Origin: DASQQQ01 sp036390995
GTDB taxonomy: Bacteria > Actinomycetota > UBA4738 > HRBIN12
Assembly (NCBI GenBank): GCA_036390995.1
Contig: DASWAT010000036.1
Location: forward strand, 1-26,045
Direction: 5' to 3'
DNA length: 26,045 nt
In this document: piece after piece, positions 5,920 through 13,603 of the stretch
Layout of the letters: every line of letters begins with the position of its first letter
How positions within the stretch are numbered: the stretch's first letter is position 1
Translations under genes and position numbers: made by a program
The notes under the pieces: model-generated
The model's database searches: none
Told to the model about the DNA's origin: nothing
What the model saw: the letters and a program-made list of their open reading frames with translations, nothing else

Positions 5920-7860
5920 CTACAGGTTGTGGATCTCGAGCTCGGGGACCGGCTCCGGCAGCTCGATCCCCAGCACCCGCGCGTAGAAGGCGAGCTCGGC
6001 TTCCAGGGAACGCTGGATGTTCTCAGCCTTGCGGAACCCGTGCTGCTCGCCCTCGAAGGCAAGGTAGGCGTAGGGGAGCCCCCGCGCCTGCATCCCGTGG
6101 ACCATGGCTTCGGCCTGGTCGGGGGGCACGACCTCGTCCTCGAGTCCCTGCAGGATCAAGAGCGGCCGCGCGAGCAGGTCGAACGAGTGGATGGGCGATC
6201 GCGCTCGCCACAGGTCGATCGCCTCCGGCCACGGGCCCACGAGGTTGTCCGTGTACCGCAGCTCGAACTTGTGGGTGGAATCGGCGAACGGCTCCAGGTC
6301 CACCAGTCCGAAGTAGCTGGCGCCGGCGGCGAACTCGTCGTGCCAGGTGAGCGCGCAGACCGTCGTGTAGCCGCCCGCGCTGCCGCCGCGGATCAGCAGC
6401 CGCTCGGCGTCGGCCTCGCCGCGCTCCACCAGGAAGCGCGCCGCGGCGACGGCGTCGTGCACGTCGACCACACCCCACTGGCCGTACAGGCGCTCCCGAT
6501 AGTCGCGGCCGTAGCCGGTACTGCCCCCGTAGTTCACGTCCAGGACGGCGAAGCCCCGGCTGGTCCAGAACTGCTTCATGAGCGAGAACTCGGGCGTGGA
6601 CTCGGAGGTCGGGCCCCCGTGGACGTGGACGATCAGCGGCGGGCGCTCGCCCGCGGGCGCGGTGAAGTCGGGGCTGGCCGGCGGATAGTGGTAAGCGTGA
6701 GCGGTCACGCCCCCTTCGGTCGAGAACTCGATCGGCAGGGGCACCGAGAAGTAGGCCGGGTCGAGCTCGGTGCGTTCGCTCTCGCGCAGCACCTCCACGC
6801 CGCGCGAGACGAAGTCGAGCGCCACGACCTGGTGCGGGGTCGCCGGGCCGCCTCCCACGAAGACCAACTGCATGCCGGTGGCTCGGACGTAGGGGGGGTC
6901 GAAGCACGAGAACGGAACGTCGAGGTCCACCAACTCGCCCGAGACCGGGTCGAGGACCGAGAGGTGGTGCACCCCATCCTGCCGGTAAAGGAGCGCGATC
7001 CTGCCGTCGGACAGGAACGCGTAGGAGGAGTAGCCGAACTCCCACATCGGCACACCGAACTCCGCAGCCATGGGCACGAGGTTCTCCGCCACTTCCTCCC
7101 GGAGGCGGTAGAGGTTCCACCACCCGGTGCGGTCCGAGACGAAGTGGAGGACGCCGTCGGGACTCCACTCCGGCTGGAAGATCGACTCCCGCCGACCTCC
7201 CGCAACCGTGCGCTCATCTGACAGCGAACCGTCGTCGCCGAACGTCGCCACGTGCAGCTCCGTGTCGTCCCACGGCATGTTCGGGTGGTCCCACTCGACC
7301 CAGGCAAGGCTCGAGCCGTCGGGCGCGATGCGGGGGAACGCGTAGAAATCCCGGCCAGAGGCGAGCACGTGCGGTGCGCCGGACCCGTCGGCGGGGACGG
7401 CCACCAATTCGTTGATCGTGTCGTCGCCCTCGTGCCGTTCGCGAACGCTGACGATCCTGCGGCCGTCGGGCGTGATCCGGCCATCCGCGTACCTGATGGA
7501 GCCGGGCGCCGGCGGTGCCGGGGTGACCGGCCGAGGCTCGCCGGCCACTTCCTGGCGGTACAGACGCTGGTCCGCGAAGTTCGAGAACCAGACCGTTGCC
7601 TCGTGGACCAGGTAGGAGCCGCCCCCGTACTCGTGCACCTTCGTCCGGACGTCGAAGTCGGGGGGTGTGAGGTCCACCGGCGAGCCGAACGGATCGCCCC
7701 GCACCACGACGTTCCGACCCCCCTCGTCGGGACGGAGCTCCAGCCAGTAGAAGCCGTCGGAGGTCGCCCACGGCTCGTACAGCACCACACCGGCCTTCGC
7801 CACCAGGTCGGCCCCGATCGGCGAACGCCAGGAGCCGTAGGGGGCGACCCCTGGGGTCAC
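5920..7860 (-). CDS. S9 family (prolyl oligopeptidase-type) serine peptidase
   Basis: The 646-aa cytoplasmic-looking protein has an N-terminal beta-propeller with WD40/TolB-like blades (about 1-370) and a C-terminal alpha/beta-hydrolase domain. The catalytic triad is visible: Ser494 in GGSAGG, Asp575 in LEDEVVPP and His607 in GEQHGF. The HGGP oxyanion motif (VHVHGGPTSES) is also present. This is typical of dipeptidyl-aminopeptidase/acylaminoacyl-peptidase relatives, which trim short or blocked peptides. No signal peptide is seen. The start is GTG at 7858-7860 with GGAGG 7 nt upstream, one base after the stop of the methyltransferase gene, so the two form an operon. A longer frame to 7968 overlaps the methyltransferase and is rejected. 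Confidence 0.93.
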   Translation of the reverse strand: MTPGVAPYGSWRSPIGADLVAKAGVVLYEPWATSDGFYWLELRPDEGGRNVVVRGDPFGSPVDLTPPDFDVRTKVHEYGGGSYLVHEATVWFSNFADQRLYRQEVAGEPRPVTPAPPAPGSIRYADGRITPDGRRIVSVRERHEGDDTINELVAVPADGSGAPHVLASGRDFYAFPRIAPDGSSLAWVEWDHPNMPWDDTELHVATFGDDGSLSDERTVAGGRRESIFQPEWSPDGVLHFVSDRTGWWNLYRLREEVAENLVPMAAEFGVPMWEFGYSSYAFLSDGRIALLYRQDGVHHLSVLDPVSGELVDLDVPFSCFDPPYVRATGMQLVFVGGGPATPHQVVALDFVSRGVEVLRESERTELDPAYFSVPLPIEFSTEGGVTAHAYHYPPASPDFTAPAGERPPLIVHVHGGPTSESTPEFSLMKQFWTSRGFAVLDVNYGGSTGYGRDYRERLYGQWGVVDVHDAVAAARFLVERGEADAERLLIRGGSAGGYTTVCALTWHDEFAAGASYFGLVDLEPFADSTHKFELRYTDNLVGPWPEAIDLWRARSPIHSFDLLARPLLILQGLEDEVVPPDQAEAMVHGMQARGLPYAYLAFEGEQHGFRKAENIQRSLEAELAFYARVLGIELPEPVPELEIHNL

Positions 7861-7861
7861 C

Positions 7862-8719
7862 TCACCGCCTCCCCACCACGACCCGCGTGACCTTGAGCTC
7901 GCCCCCCTTGGTGCTGCGGACGTCCCGGAATCCATTGCGGCGCAGCAGAGACGCGACCGACCGCGCACGGTCGGGACTCACCTCGACCAGCAGCCAACCG
8001 CCTCTGCGGAGCCACTCGTGCGAGCTTGCCGCCGTGCGCTCGACCAGTCCGAGCCCGTCCACGCTGTTGTCGGTGAGCGTGTGCGCGGGCTCGAACTTCC
8101 GGATCTCGTCGGGCAGCTCGCGCATCTCCCGCTTCGCCACGTACGGGGGATGGAGCGTGATGACGTCGACGGCACCCCGCAGCTTCGTCGGAAGCCCATC
8201 GAACAGGTCACCCTTCACGAACGTCGCACGCAGCCGCAGCCGCTCGGCGTTCGCCCTCGCGACCCGGATCGCGGTGCCGGAGACGTCGGTCCCGTAGACG
8301 CGGACGCGCGTGGTCTCGTTCGCCACCGCGAGGGCCACGGTGCCCCCTCCCGTGGCCAGGTCCACCGCCACGGCTCGCGTCCGTCGCCGGAGGCGCCGGA
8401 TGGCCTGCTCGGCGAGGAACTCGGTGGAGTCCCTCGGCACGAACACTCCCGGCTTGGAGACGAGATGCAGCCCCCGGAACTCCGTGTAGCCCTTGATGTG
8501 CTGCACCGGCTCACCCTCCGCGTGCCGAGCGATCATGCGCTCGAACCGGCGGCGGGCGGCCGGTGGCACGTCCACCTCTGGATCCACCTCGTCCACGCCC
8601 ATGGCGTGGGCGAGCAGATCCTCGGATTCGATCTGTTCGCGATCCTTCTGCCAATGATCGATCGCGGACGACGCCTTCAGCGTCCCAACGGCTTGCTGCA
8701 AGAGCTCGGTGGCCTTCAT
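7862..8719 (-). CDS. PrmC/HemK-like SAM-dependent methyltransferase with altered catalytic motif
   Basis: The 285-aa protein has an N-terminal helical domain with a PrmC-like signature (GEPVQHIKGYTEFRGL at about 69-84, FVPRDSTEFL at 93-102) and a Rossmann methyltransferase domain with DLATGGGT (120-127). PrmC modifies the glutamine of the GGQ loop of release factors using an NPPY motif. Here the motif is HPPY (His190-Tyr193, codon CAT read directly), so the Asn that binds the glutamine amide is replaced. The substrate may therefore differ; a related orphan methyltransferase is more likely than the housekeeping prmC, and no prfA lies nearby. The start is ATG 8719, with AGGA about 10 nt upstream. 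It is divergent from the acyl-CoA dehydrogenase genes. Confidence 0.8.
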   Translation of the reverse strand: MKATELLQQAVGTLKASSAIDHWQKDREQIESEDLLAHAMGVDEVDPEVDVPPAARRRFERMIARHAEGEPVQHIKGYTEFRGLHLVSKPGVFVPRDSTEFLAEQAIRRLRRRTRAVAVDLATGGGTVALAVANETTRVRVYGTDVSGTAIRVARANAERLRLRATFVKGDLFDGLPTKLRGAVDVITLHPPYVAKREMRELPDEIRKFEPAHTLTDNSVDGLGLVERTAASSHEWLRRGGWLLVEVSPDRARSVASLLRRNGFRDVRSTKGGELKVTRVVVGRR

Positions 8720-8747
8720 CGCGGACGCATCCTACCGGCGCCGGGCG

Positions 8748-8753
8748 TAAGCT
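8748..8753 (+). promoter_or_regulatory. Putative -10 box TAAGCT for leaderless transcript
   Basis: A TANNNT hexamer ends 6 bp before the GTG start at 8760, and no ribosome-binding site is present. This is the layout of leaderless actinobacterial genes, in which transcription begins at the start codon. Confidence 0.45.
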
Positions 8754-8759
8754 GGCCGC

Positions 8760-9950
8760 GTGGATGTCCGCGACTCCCCCGACGAGGCGGCCTTCCGCGT
8801 GCGGCTGCGAACCTGGTTGGCCGAGAACCTGCCGGAGGGATGGGGGACGCCTGGCTTCGCCGAGCCGGCGGGACCCGAAGGGCTCGCCTTCCGCAAGGAC
8901 TGGTCGCGCCGGTTGTACGAGGCGGGATTCATCGGGCTCATCTGGCCGAGGGCCTATGGCGGCTTCGAGGCGCCCATCACGCACCAGGCCATCCTCATGG
9001 AGGAGCTCGGGCGGGCGGGTGCGCCCGACCACGCCTCGCCCATAGGACTGGGGATGGCGGGTCCGGCCATCCTCGCCCACGGCACCGAGGAACAGAGGCG
9101 CCGGTACCTTCCGAGGATCCTGACGGGCGAAGAGGTGTGGTGCCAGGGCTTCTCCGAGCCGGAGGCGGGTTCCGACCTGGCGTCGCTGCGGACCCGCGCC
9201 GAGATCGACGGGGACGACTATGTGATCACCGGCCAGAAGGTGTGGTCCTCGTTCGCACACGATGCCGATCAGTGCATCTTGCTGGCCCGCACCGACACGG
9301 CCGCAGAGCGGCACGCCGGTCTCACGTACTTCATCCTTCCGATGCACGCGCGGGGCGTGGAGGTGCGCCCCCTCACGCAGATCACAGGCGAGGCCGAGTT
9401 CAATGAGATCTTCCTCGACGGCGTGCGCGTCCCGGCGGCGAACGTCGTCGGCGAGCCGGGGCAGGGGTGGACCGTCGCCGTCACGACGTTGATGCACGAG
9501 CGTGCGAACCTCGCTGTCATGCTCACGGTCCGGCTCGACCACGCCCTGAACCGCCTGATCGCGCTGGCCCGGAGCACGCGGCGTGGAGGCCGGCGCGCCG
9601 CCGACGACCCGATGGTCCGGGATCGGATCGCGGCTCTGTGGACCGACATCCAGGCCTTGCGCGTCACGAACGCCCGGGCGATGGAGACGATCGCGTCCGC
9701 GGGCGTCCCGGGACCGGAGGGGTCGATCGTGAAGCTCGTCTGGGCCGATGCGAACCAGCGCCTCACGAAGCTCGCCTTGGATATCGAGGGGCCGTACGCG
9801 ATCCTGTCCGGCGGCGAGCACGCGATCCAGGACGGGCTCTGGCAGCGTCTGCAGCTCCGCAGCCGGGGCAACTCGATCGAGGGCGGCACCTCCGAGATCC
9901 TGCGCGACGTGATCGCCGAGCGCATCCTCGGCCTGCCGAGGAGCCGATGA
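8760..9950 (+). CDS. Acyl-CoA dehydrogenase, probable catalytic subunit of a heteromer
   Basis: The 396-aa protein is a full-length flavin-dependent acyl-CoA dehydrogenase. It has the FAD/substrate motif CQGFSEPEAGSDL (128-140), the GQKVWSSFAHDAD region and the C-terminal GGTSEILRDVIAERILGLPR. The usual catalytic Glu of MCAD-type enzymes (in YEGTSQ) is Gly here (IEGGTSEI). Instead, Glu247 in TTLMHERAN sits in the helix-G region where the M. tuberculosis FadE26/ChsE4 group has its base; as I recall, also numbered 247. It oxidises an acyl-CoA to the enoyl-CoA; the chain type is unknown. The start is GTG 8760. The stop overlaps the next dehydrogenase gene as ATGA, fitting a two-gene heteromeric enzyme. 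Confidence 0.92.
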   Translation: MDVRDSPDEAAFRVRLRTWLAENLPEGWGTPGFAEPAGPEGLAFRKDWSRRLYEAGFIGLIWPRAYGGFEAPITHQAILMEELGRAGAPDHASPIGLGMAGPAILAHGTEEQRRRYLPRILTGEEVWCQGFSEPEAGSDLASLRTRAEIDGDDYVITGQKVWSSFAHDADQCILLARTDTAAERHAGLTYFILPMHARGVEVRPLTQITGEAEFNEIFLDGVRVPAANVVGEPGQGWTVAVTTLMHERANLAVMLTVRLDHALNRLIALARSTRRGGRRAADDPMVRDRIAALWTDIQALRVTNARAMETIASAGVPGPEGSIVKLVWADANQRLTKLALDIEGPYAILSGGEHAIQDGLWQRLQLRSRGNSIEGGTSEILRDVIAERILGLPRSR

Positions 9951-11065
9951 ACCTCACCGAGACCCAGGACCAGCGCGCCCTCCGGGACCAGGCTCGAGGG
10001 TTCCTCGAGCGGCGGTATCCGATCTCGCGTGTGGCCGCGCTCGCCGACGGGGACGGCTTCCCCCGGCAGGGGTGGGAGGAGATCGCCGAGCTCGGGTGGA
10101 CGGCCATCGGGGTCTCGGAGGGATCCGGGGGGGCAGGGCTCGGGTTCGCCGAGGAGGCCGTGCTGGCCGAAGAGCTGGGGCGTGCGCTGTTCCCGGGCCC
10201 GTTCCTCGCGACCGTGATCCTCGCGCTGCCCGCCCTCGCGGCCGACCTCGAGCTGCAGAAGGAGGTCGCCTTCGGCAGGGCCCCGGCAACGCTCGCCTGG
10301 GCGGGCCCCGACGGCGCGTTCGAAACCGACCGGTTCCCGGTGGGCGTGGGTCGGGGAGCCCGGCGACATCACCTCTACGGGTCGACATGGTTCGTTCCGG
10401 ATCTGGCCCTGGCCGAGATCGCGGTCGTCGCCGGGGAGGGCTCTCAAGGGCCCGGAGTCTGGGGCGTCCGCCTGGGCGGTGACGGCGTCTCCAGGCGGGA
10501 CCTGCCGACCATCGACGCCACCCGGCGCCTCGGCGCACTGTTCCTCGAGGGCGCGGAAGGGACCCTGCTGGCCGAGGGCGAGGCGGCGGTCGAGCTGCTC
10601 GACCGGATCCGAGACCGAGTCCTTGCCGCGCTCGCGATGGAGGCGGTGGGGGTCGCGTCGACTGCGCTCGAGATGGCCGTGCAGCATGCACGGACGCGGG
10701 CGCAGTTCGGGCGGCCCATCGGCGCCTTCCAGGCCGTCTCGCAGCAGCTGGCCGAGGCCTACGTGGAGGTGGAGAGCGCCCGCTCGCTGTCGCTGTGGGC
10801 GGCCGCCGAGGTTGCGTCAGGGCACGGCGACCGGTACCGGGTGGCCGCCGCTGCGAAGGCGTTCGCAACGGAGGCGGCGGTCCGCACCTGCGAGCGGGCC
10901 ATCCAGGTACACGGCGGCATGGGATTCACGTGGGAGCACCCGTTGCACCGCTTCTACCGGCGGGCCGAGTGGATCCTCGCCTTCATGGATCGGCCCACGG
11001 GACTCCGGGAACGCGTTGCCGCCTCCCTTCTGGATCCGGCCGAGGTGTCCGAGGGCGACGGCTAG
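9947..11065 (+). CDS. Acyl-CoA dehydrogenase, partner subunit
   Basis: The 372-aa protein starts at ATG 9947, overlapping the previous stop by 4 nt. It has the acyl-CoA dehydrogenase fold but a short, divergent middle domain. The C-terminal half keeps RTRAQFGRPIGAFQAVSQQLAE and QVHGGMGFTWEHPLHRFYRR, hallmarks of the FadE27/ChsE2-like subunits. In M. tuberculosis such pairs form alpha2beta2 tetramers with shared FAD sites and act on CoA esters of bulky side chains such as steroids. Pairing here follows from the overlap and complementary motifs; substrate class is inference. No other beta-oxidation or steroid genes are visible nearby. Confidence 0.9.
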   Translation: MNLTETQDQRALRDQARGFLERRYPISRVAALADGDGFPRQGWEEIAELGWTAIGVSEGSGGAGLGFAEEAVLAEELGRALFPGPFLATVILALPALAADLELQKEVAFGRAPATLAWAGPDGAFETDRFPVGVGRGARRHHLYGSTWFVPDLALAEIAVVAGEGSQGPGVWGVRLGGDGVSRRDLPTIDATRRLGALFLEGAEGTLLAEGEAAVELLDRIRDRVLAALAMEAVGVASTALEMAVQHARTRAQFGRPIGAFQAVSQQLAEAYVEVESARSLSLWAAAEVASGHGDRYRVAAAAKAFATEAAVRTCERAIQVHGGMGFTWEHPLHRFYRRAEWILAFMDRPTGLRERVAASLLDPAEVSEGDG

Positions 11066-11068
11066 AAT
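11063..11068 (+). promoter_or_regulatory. Putative -10 box TAGAAT inside the preceding stop
   Basis: The TAG stop of the dehydrogenase gene forms the first half of a TAGAAT hexamer that ends 10 bp before the ATG of the GroES-like gene at 11079. No ribosome-binding site is seen, so transcription probably starts a few bases before the ATG. The gene may be transcribed separately from the dehydrogenases. Confidence 0.45.
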
Positions 11069-11078
11069 CGCGGACGAG

Positions 11079-11453
11079 ATGCCCCGAACCTCTCCTTCTT
11101 CCTCGTCCTCCGGCGCAGCTCGGCGCCGGCGCAAGACGCCCGACCAGGTTCGCCTGACCGCCGATCGCATCGTCGTGCAGCATCCCGAGAACGGAGAGCG
11201 AACATCCCGGGGTGGGCTCCTGATCCCGGCCACCGCCGCCCCCGCGCCGAGGCGATGCCTCTGGTCCGAGGTCGTGCTCGTAGGACCCGACGTCCGCGGC
11301 GTGAAGGTCGGAGATCGCGTGTTGTTCCTGCCGCAGGCCGGCCTCGAGATCGAGCTGGAGGGGCGGGACTTCCTGCTGCTCCGCGAGCGCGACGTCCAGG
11401 CCGTTGCCTCGCCCGGCGAGGGCCCGGAGCGCCCGCCCGGCCAGTACCTCTAG
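11079..11453 (+). CDS. Orphan GroES/Cpn10-like protein with Ser/Arg N-terminal extension
   Basis: The 124-aa protein has about 20 extra residues at the N-terminus (Ser-rich, then RRRRK). A Cpn10-type beta-barrel follows: QVRLTADRIVVQ, the mobile-loop region ending in GGLLIP, VVLVGPDVRGVKVGDRVLF and a C-terminal FLLLRERDVQAV. Canonical GroES is about 95-100 aa and is encoded beside groEL. This gene lies 7 kb away, is strongly divergent and has no CIRCE. It keeps the hydrophobic mobile-loop tripeptide that docks to GroEL, so it could bind GroEL or be a repurposed cochaperonin fold. Whether a standard groES exists elsewhere in the genome cannot be told from here. Confidence 0.75.
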   Translation: MPRTSPSSSSSGAARRRRKTPDQVRLTADRIVVQHPENGERTSRGGLLIPATAAPAPRRCLWSEVVLVGPDVRGVKVGDRVLFLPQAGLEIELEGRDFLLLRERDVQAVASPGEGPERPPGQYL

Positions 11454-11498
11454 GCGCGGCGCCGCAGAAGCTGGCAGACGTTGAGCACGGCGGCCGGC

Positions 11499-11903
11499 TC
11501 AGCCCGTGAGCACCCGGAGGTGGACCCGGCGGCGGTCGTTCTCCCGATTCGGGTCGATCACGACGATGCTCTGCCACGTGCCGAGGCCCAGCCGGCCGCG
11601 GTCCAGCGGCAGCGTGAGGGAGGACGCCACGATCACGGGCAGGAGGTGATCACCCCCGTGTCCCACGGAGCCGTGTCGGTGCGCCCACCGGTCGTCCCTG
11701 GGCAGCAGGCGCTCGAGCAGTTCCTCCAGATCAGCCTCCGAGCCCGAACCCGTCTCCATGAGCGCCAGCCCCGCGGTGGCGTGCGGCAGGAACACGTGCA
11801 CGATCCCGCTCTCTCCGGCCTCTGCGGCGAACCCCCGGACCCGGTCGGTGATGTCGACGACCCGTCTGCCGCTCGTGTCGATCTCGAACTCCGTCACTCG
11901 CAC
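11499..11903 (-). CDS. YjbQ/UPF0047 family protein
   Basis: The 134-aa protein has the full family pattern: an N-terminal ITDRVRGF strand-helix, FLPHATAGLALME and the HGSVGHGGDHLLPVIVASS block, ending with LGTWQSIVVID. The conserved His residues suggest metal binding. Members are annotated as secondary thiamine-phosphate synthase-like from weak complementation data, and the true role is unsettled. The start is GTG 11903 with GAGAGG about 8 nt upstream; a second GTG two codons later is possible. It follows the membrane protein gene by 12 nt on the same strand, so they probably share a transcript. Confidence 0.9.
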   Translation of the reverse strand: MRVTEFEIDTSGRRVVDITDRVRGFAAEAGESGIVHVFLPHATAGLALMETGSGSEADLEELLERLLPRDDRWAHRHGSVGHGGDHLLPVIVASSLTLPLDRGRLGLGTWQSIVVIDPNRENDRRRVHLRVLTG

Positions 11904-11915
11904 GCGTCTTGCCTC

Positions 11916-12611
11916 TCACTCGTCGCGATCCGGCTCGGTAGCGGGGTTGCCAACGCTGTCATCCGGCTCCCCGGATCCAGCCTGGACGGGACCGGCCGGG
12001 GGCGGTGGGGGCGGCTGCTCCGCGCTCCAGGAGGCCCTCCCAGGCTCCGGCGGCGACGGGACCGACCATCCGGCGAGGCCGGCACCCGGTCCGACCTCGG
12101 TCGCTGCGACCGGCCTGCGTGACGCCATCTCGGCCATCACGGCTGCCAGCAGGCCGATGAAGCCCCCGGCGATCACGAGGTAGAGCCCGATCTCCAGGCT
12201 CACGGACAGGACCCCGGCGTCGATCGTGGTCTGCACCGCGTCGCGCGCTGCCGCGATCGGCACGCCGAGTTCCTTCGCGATCTCCTTGGCGGCCCCGTCG
12301 ATCACCTGGTCCTGGGCCGTGAGCGCCGTGTAGATGCCCACGCCGGCCGCCAGGAGCCCGCCCACCACGGCCGGTACCCGGAGGTTGACAACCCCCGAGC
12401 CCACCACCGCGGCGACCCCCGTGAATAGCAGGATCCCGCCACCCACCAGCGTGACCTTGCCCTCCCATCCGTCGAGGCCCTTGGCCGACACGCTGAACGC
12501 ACCCGCGCTGGCGCTGGCCCATGTAAGGATGGAACCCAGCACAGCGAGGGCACCGCCCGCGATGGCCAGGACGGCCGCGGCCGATGAACGGGACCCCTCC
12601 ACCTGCCTCAT
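11916..12611 (-). CDS. Four-helix membrane protein with proline-rich tail
   Basis: The 231-aa protein has four predicted transmembrane helices (about 10-31, 52-75, 78-98, 138-160). A loop of about 40 residues between helices 3 and 4 contains an amphipathic helix (AAKEIAKELGVPIAAARDAVQTTI). A cytoplasmic-like Pro/Gly/Ser-rich tail includes six consecutive prolines and ends in an acidic DRDE. I recognise no named family, though similar Ala/Gly-rich membrane proteins are frequent in Actinomycetota. The start ATG 12611 is supported by GGAAGGAG 6 nt upstream. An in-frame extension to 12782 would overlap the YHS gene and is rejected. It shares a 97-bp divergent promoter region with the YHS gene. 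Confidence 0.8.
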   Translation of the reverse strand: MRQVEGSRSSAAAVLAIAGGALAVLGSILTWASASAGAFSVSAKGLDGWEGKVTLVGGGILLFTGVAAVVGSGVVNLRVPAVVGGLLAAGVGIYTALTAQDQVIDGAAKEIAKELGVPIAAARDAVQTTIDAGVLSVSLEIGLYLVIAGGFIGLLAAVMAEMASRRPVAATEVGPGAGLAGWSVPSPPEPGRASWSAEQPPPPPPAGPVQAGSGEPDDSVGNPATEPDRDE

Positions 12612-12708
12612 CGATCGCTCCTTCCTCTCGACCTGCAGTGTTCCATCCACGGTCGACCTGGTCGAGCGTATCCTGCCCTTGGCCGTCCATCTCGACGAGG
12701 AGGAACGA

Positions 12709-12852
12709 ATGGAGATCGACCCGGTCTGCGGCATGGAGGTCGACCCCGCAAGCGCGGAGTGGACGTACGAGCACGAGGGCAAGACGTACTACTTCTGCTC
12801 CAAGGGGTGCATGGAGGACTTCATGGAGGCCCCGGCGTCCTACGTGAGCTGA
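12709..12852 (+). CDS. 47-aa YHS-domain metal-binding protein
   Basis: The whole protein is one YHS domain: DPVCGMEVD near the N-terminus and YYFCSKGCMEDF near the C-terminus, giving Cys residues suited to bind copper or zinc. Stand-alone YHS proteins accompany metal transporters and soluble oxygenases; no such partner is seen here. The start is ATG 12709 with a GGAGGA ribosome-binding site 4 nt upstream. A longer frame upstream lacks coding character and overlaps the divergent membrane gene. It converges on the ABC permease gene with only 4 nt between stops. Confidence 0.88.
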   Translation: MEIDPVCGMEVDPASAEWTYEHEGKTYYFCSKGCMEDFMEAPASYVS

Positions 12853-12856
12853 CCGC

Positions 12857-13603
12857 TCAGATCTCCCGATCCGCGAGCAGGCGTGCAGCGGTCCACAGGG
12901 CGGCTGCCGTGGCGGCAACCGAGACCCCGGCCGCGCGCAGGAAGGAGGCCGCGGACCCTCCCTCGACCAGCGCGACGGGCGCACCCACCAGCTCGCTCGG
13001 CAGCCACGGCTTCACCACGCCGATCTGGCCGAGGATCGGGAGCGCGATCAGGAAGGCCAACGCCAGCCCCACCACCCCCACGACGCTCCTGGCCAGGCCT
13101 GCGCTCAGGGCCACCACCGCCACGGCGAAGGCGAGGTACAGCGACCCGTACACCAGGCCTGCGAGCATGCCGGGCACGTCGACCGGGCCGATGAGGATCA
13201 CCGTCTCGTACCAGGCGGCGAGCATCCCCAGGACGAACGCGGCCGCCGCGGCGAGCGCGTTCACGGTGGACTTCGGCAGGACGATCTGTCCCATCCAGAG
13301 GACGCGGGTACGCAGGAACGCGGCCCATTCGGGGCGCGCGTCGAAGCCGAGGGACCCCGCGGCAACGACCACCGCGACGAGCAGCCCGATCTGGCTCGCG
13401 TTGCTCACGTACGACCCGATCGCCTGACCCACCGATGGCGGTGGCGCGATCACCTTGATCCCGCCGCCGACGTTTCGGAAGATCACGTCCTGGTACTTCG
13501 TGAGGATCGACCCCAGGAACCCGAACAGCACGTAAGCCACGCCCAGGCCGATCCATCGCCGCGTCCGGAACAGCCGGTACCACTCGAGCCGCCAGATGCT
13601 CAC
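12857..13603 (-). CDS. ABC-2-type transporter permease
   Basis: The 248-aa protein has about six hydrophobic segments, after an N-terminal amphipathic stretch (MSIWRLEWYRLFRTRRW) typical of ABC-2 permeases. The GTG start at 13603 overlaps the stop of the ATPase gene (GTGA), so the two subunits are made in step. With the ATPase it should form an exporter; substrate unknown. The unusually long loop after the first helix (about 40 residues, with IKVIAPPPSVGQAIGSY) may lie outside the membrane. Confidence 0.88.
   Translation of the reverse strand: MSIWRLEWYRLFRTRRWIGLGVAYVLFGFLGSILTKYQDVIFRNVGGGIKVIAPPPSVGQAIGSYVSNASQIGLLVAVVVAAGSLGFDARPEWAAFLRTRVLWMGQIVLPKSTVNALAAAAAFVLGMLAAWYETVILIGPVDVPGMLAGLVYGSLYLAFAVAVVALSAGLARSVVGVVGLALAFLIALPILGQIGVVKPWLPSELVGAPVALVEGGSAASFLRAAGVSVAATAAALWTAARLLADREI

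Noticed and set aside
10479..11078. Long frame in front of the GroES-like protein
   Set aside because: It overlaps the second acyl-CoA dehydrogenase in another frame and has Arg/Ser-rich noise composition; the GroES-like protein starts at 11079.
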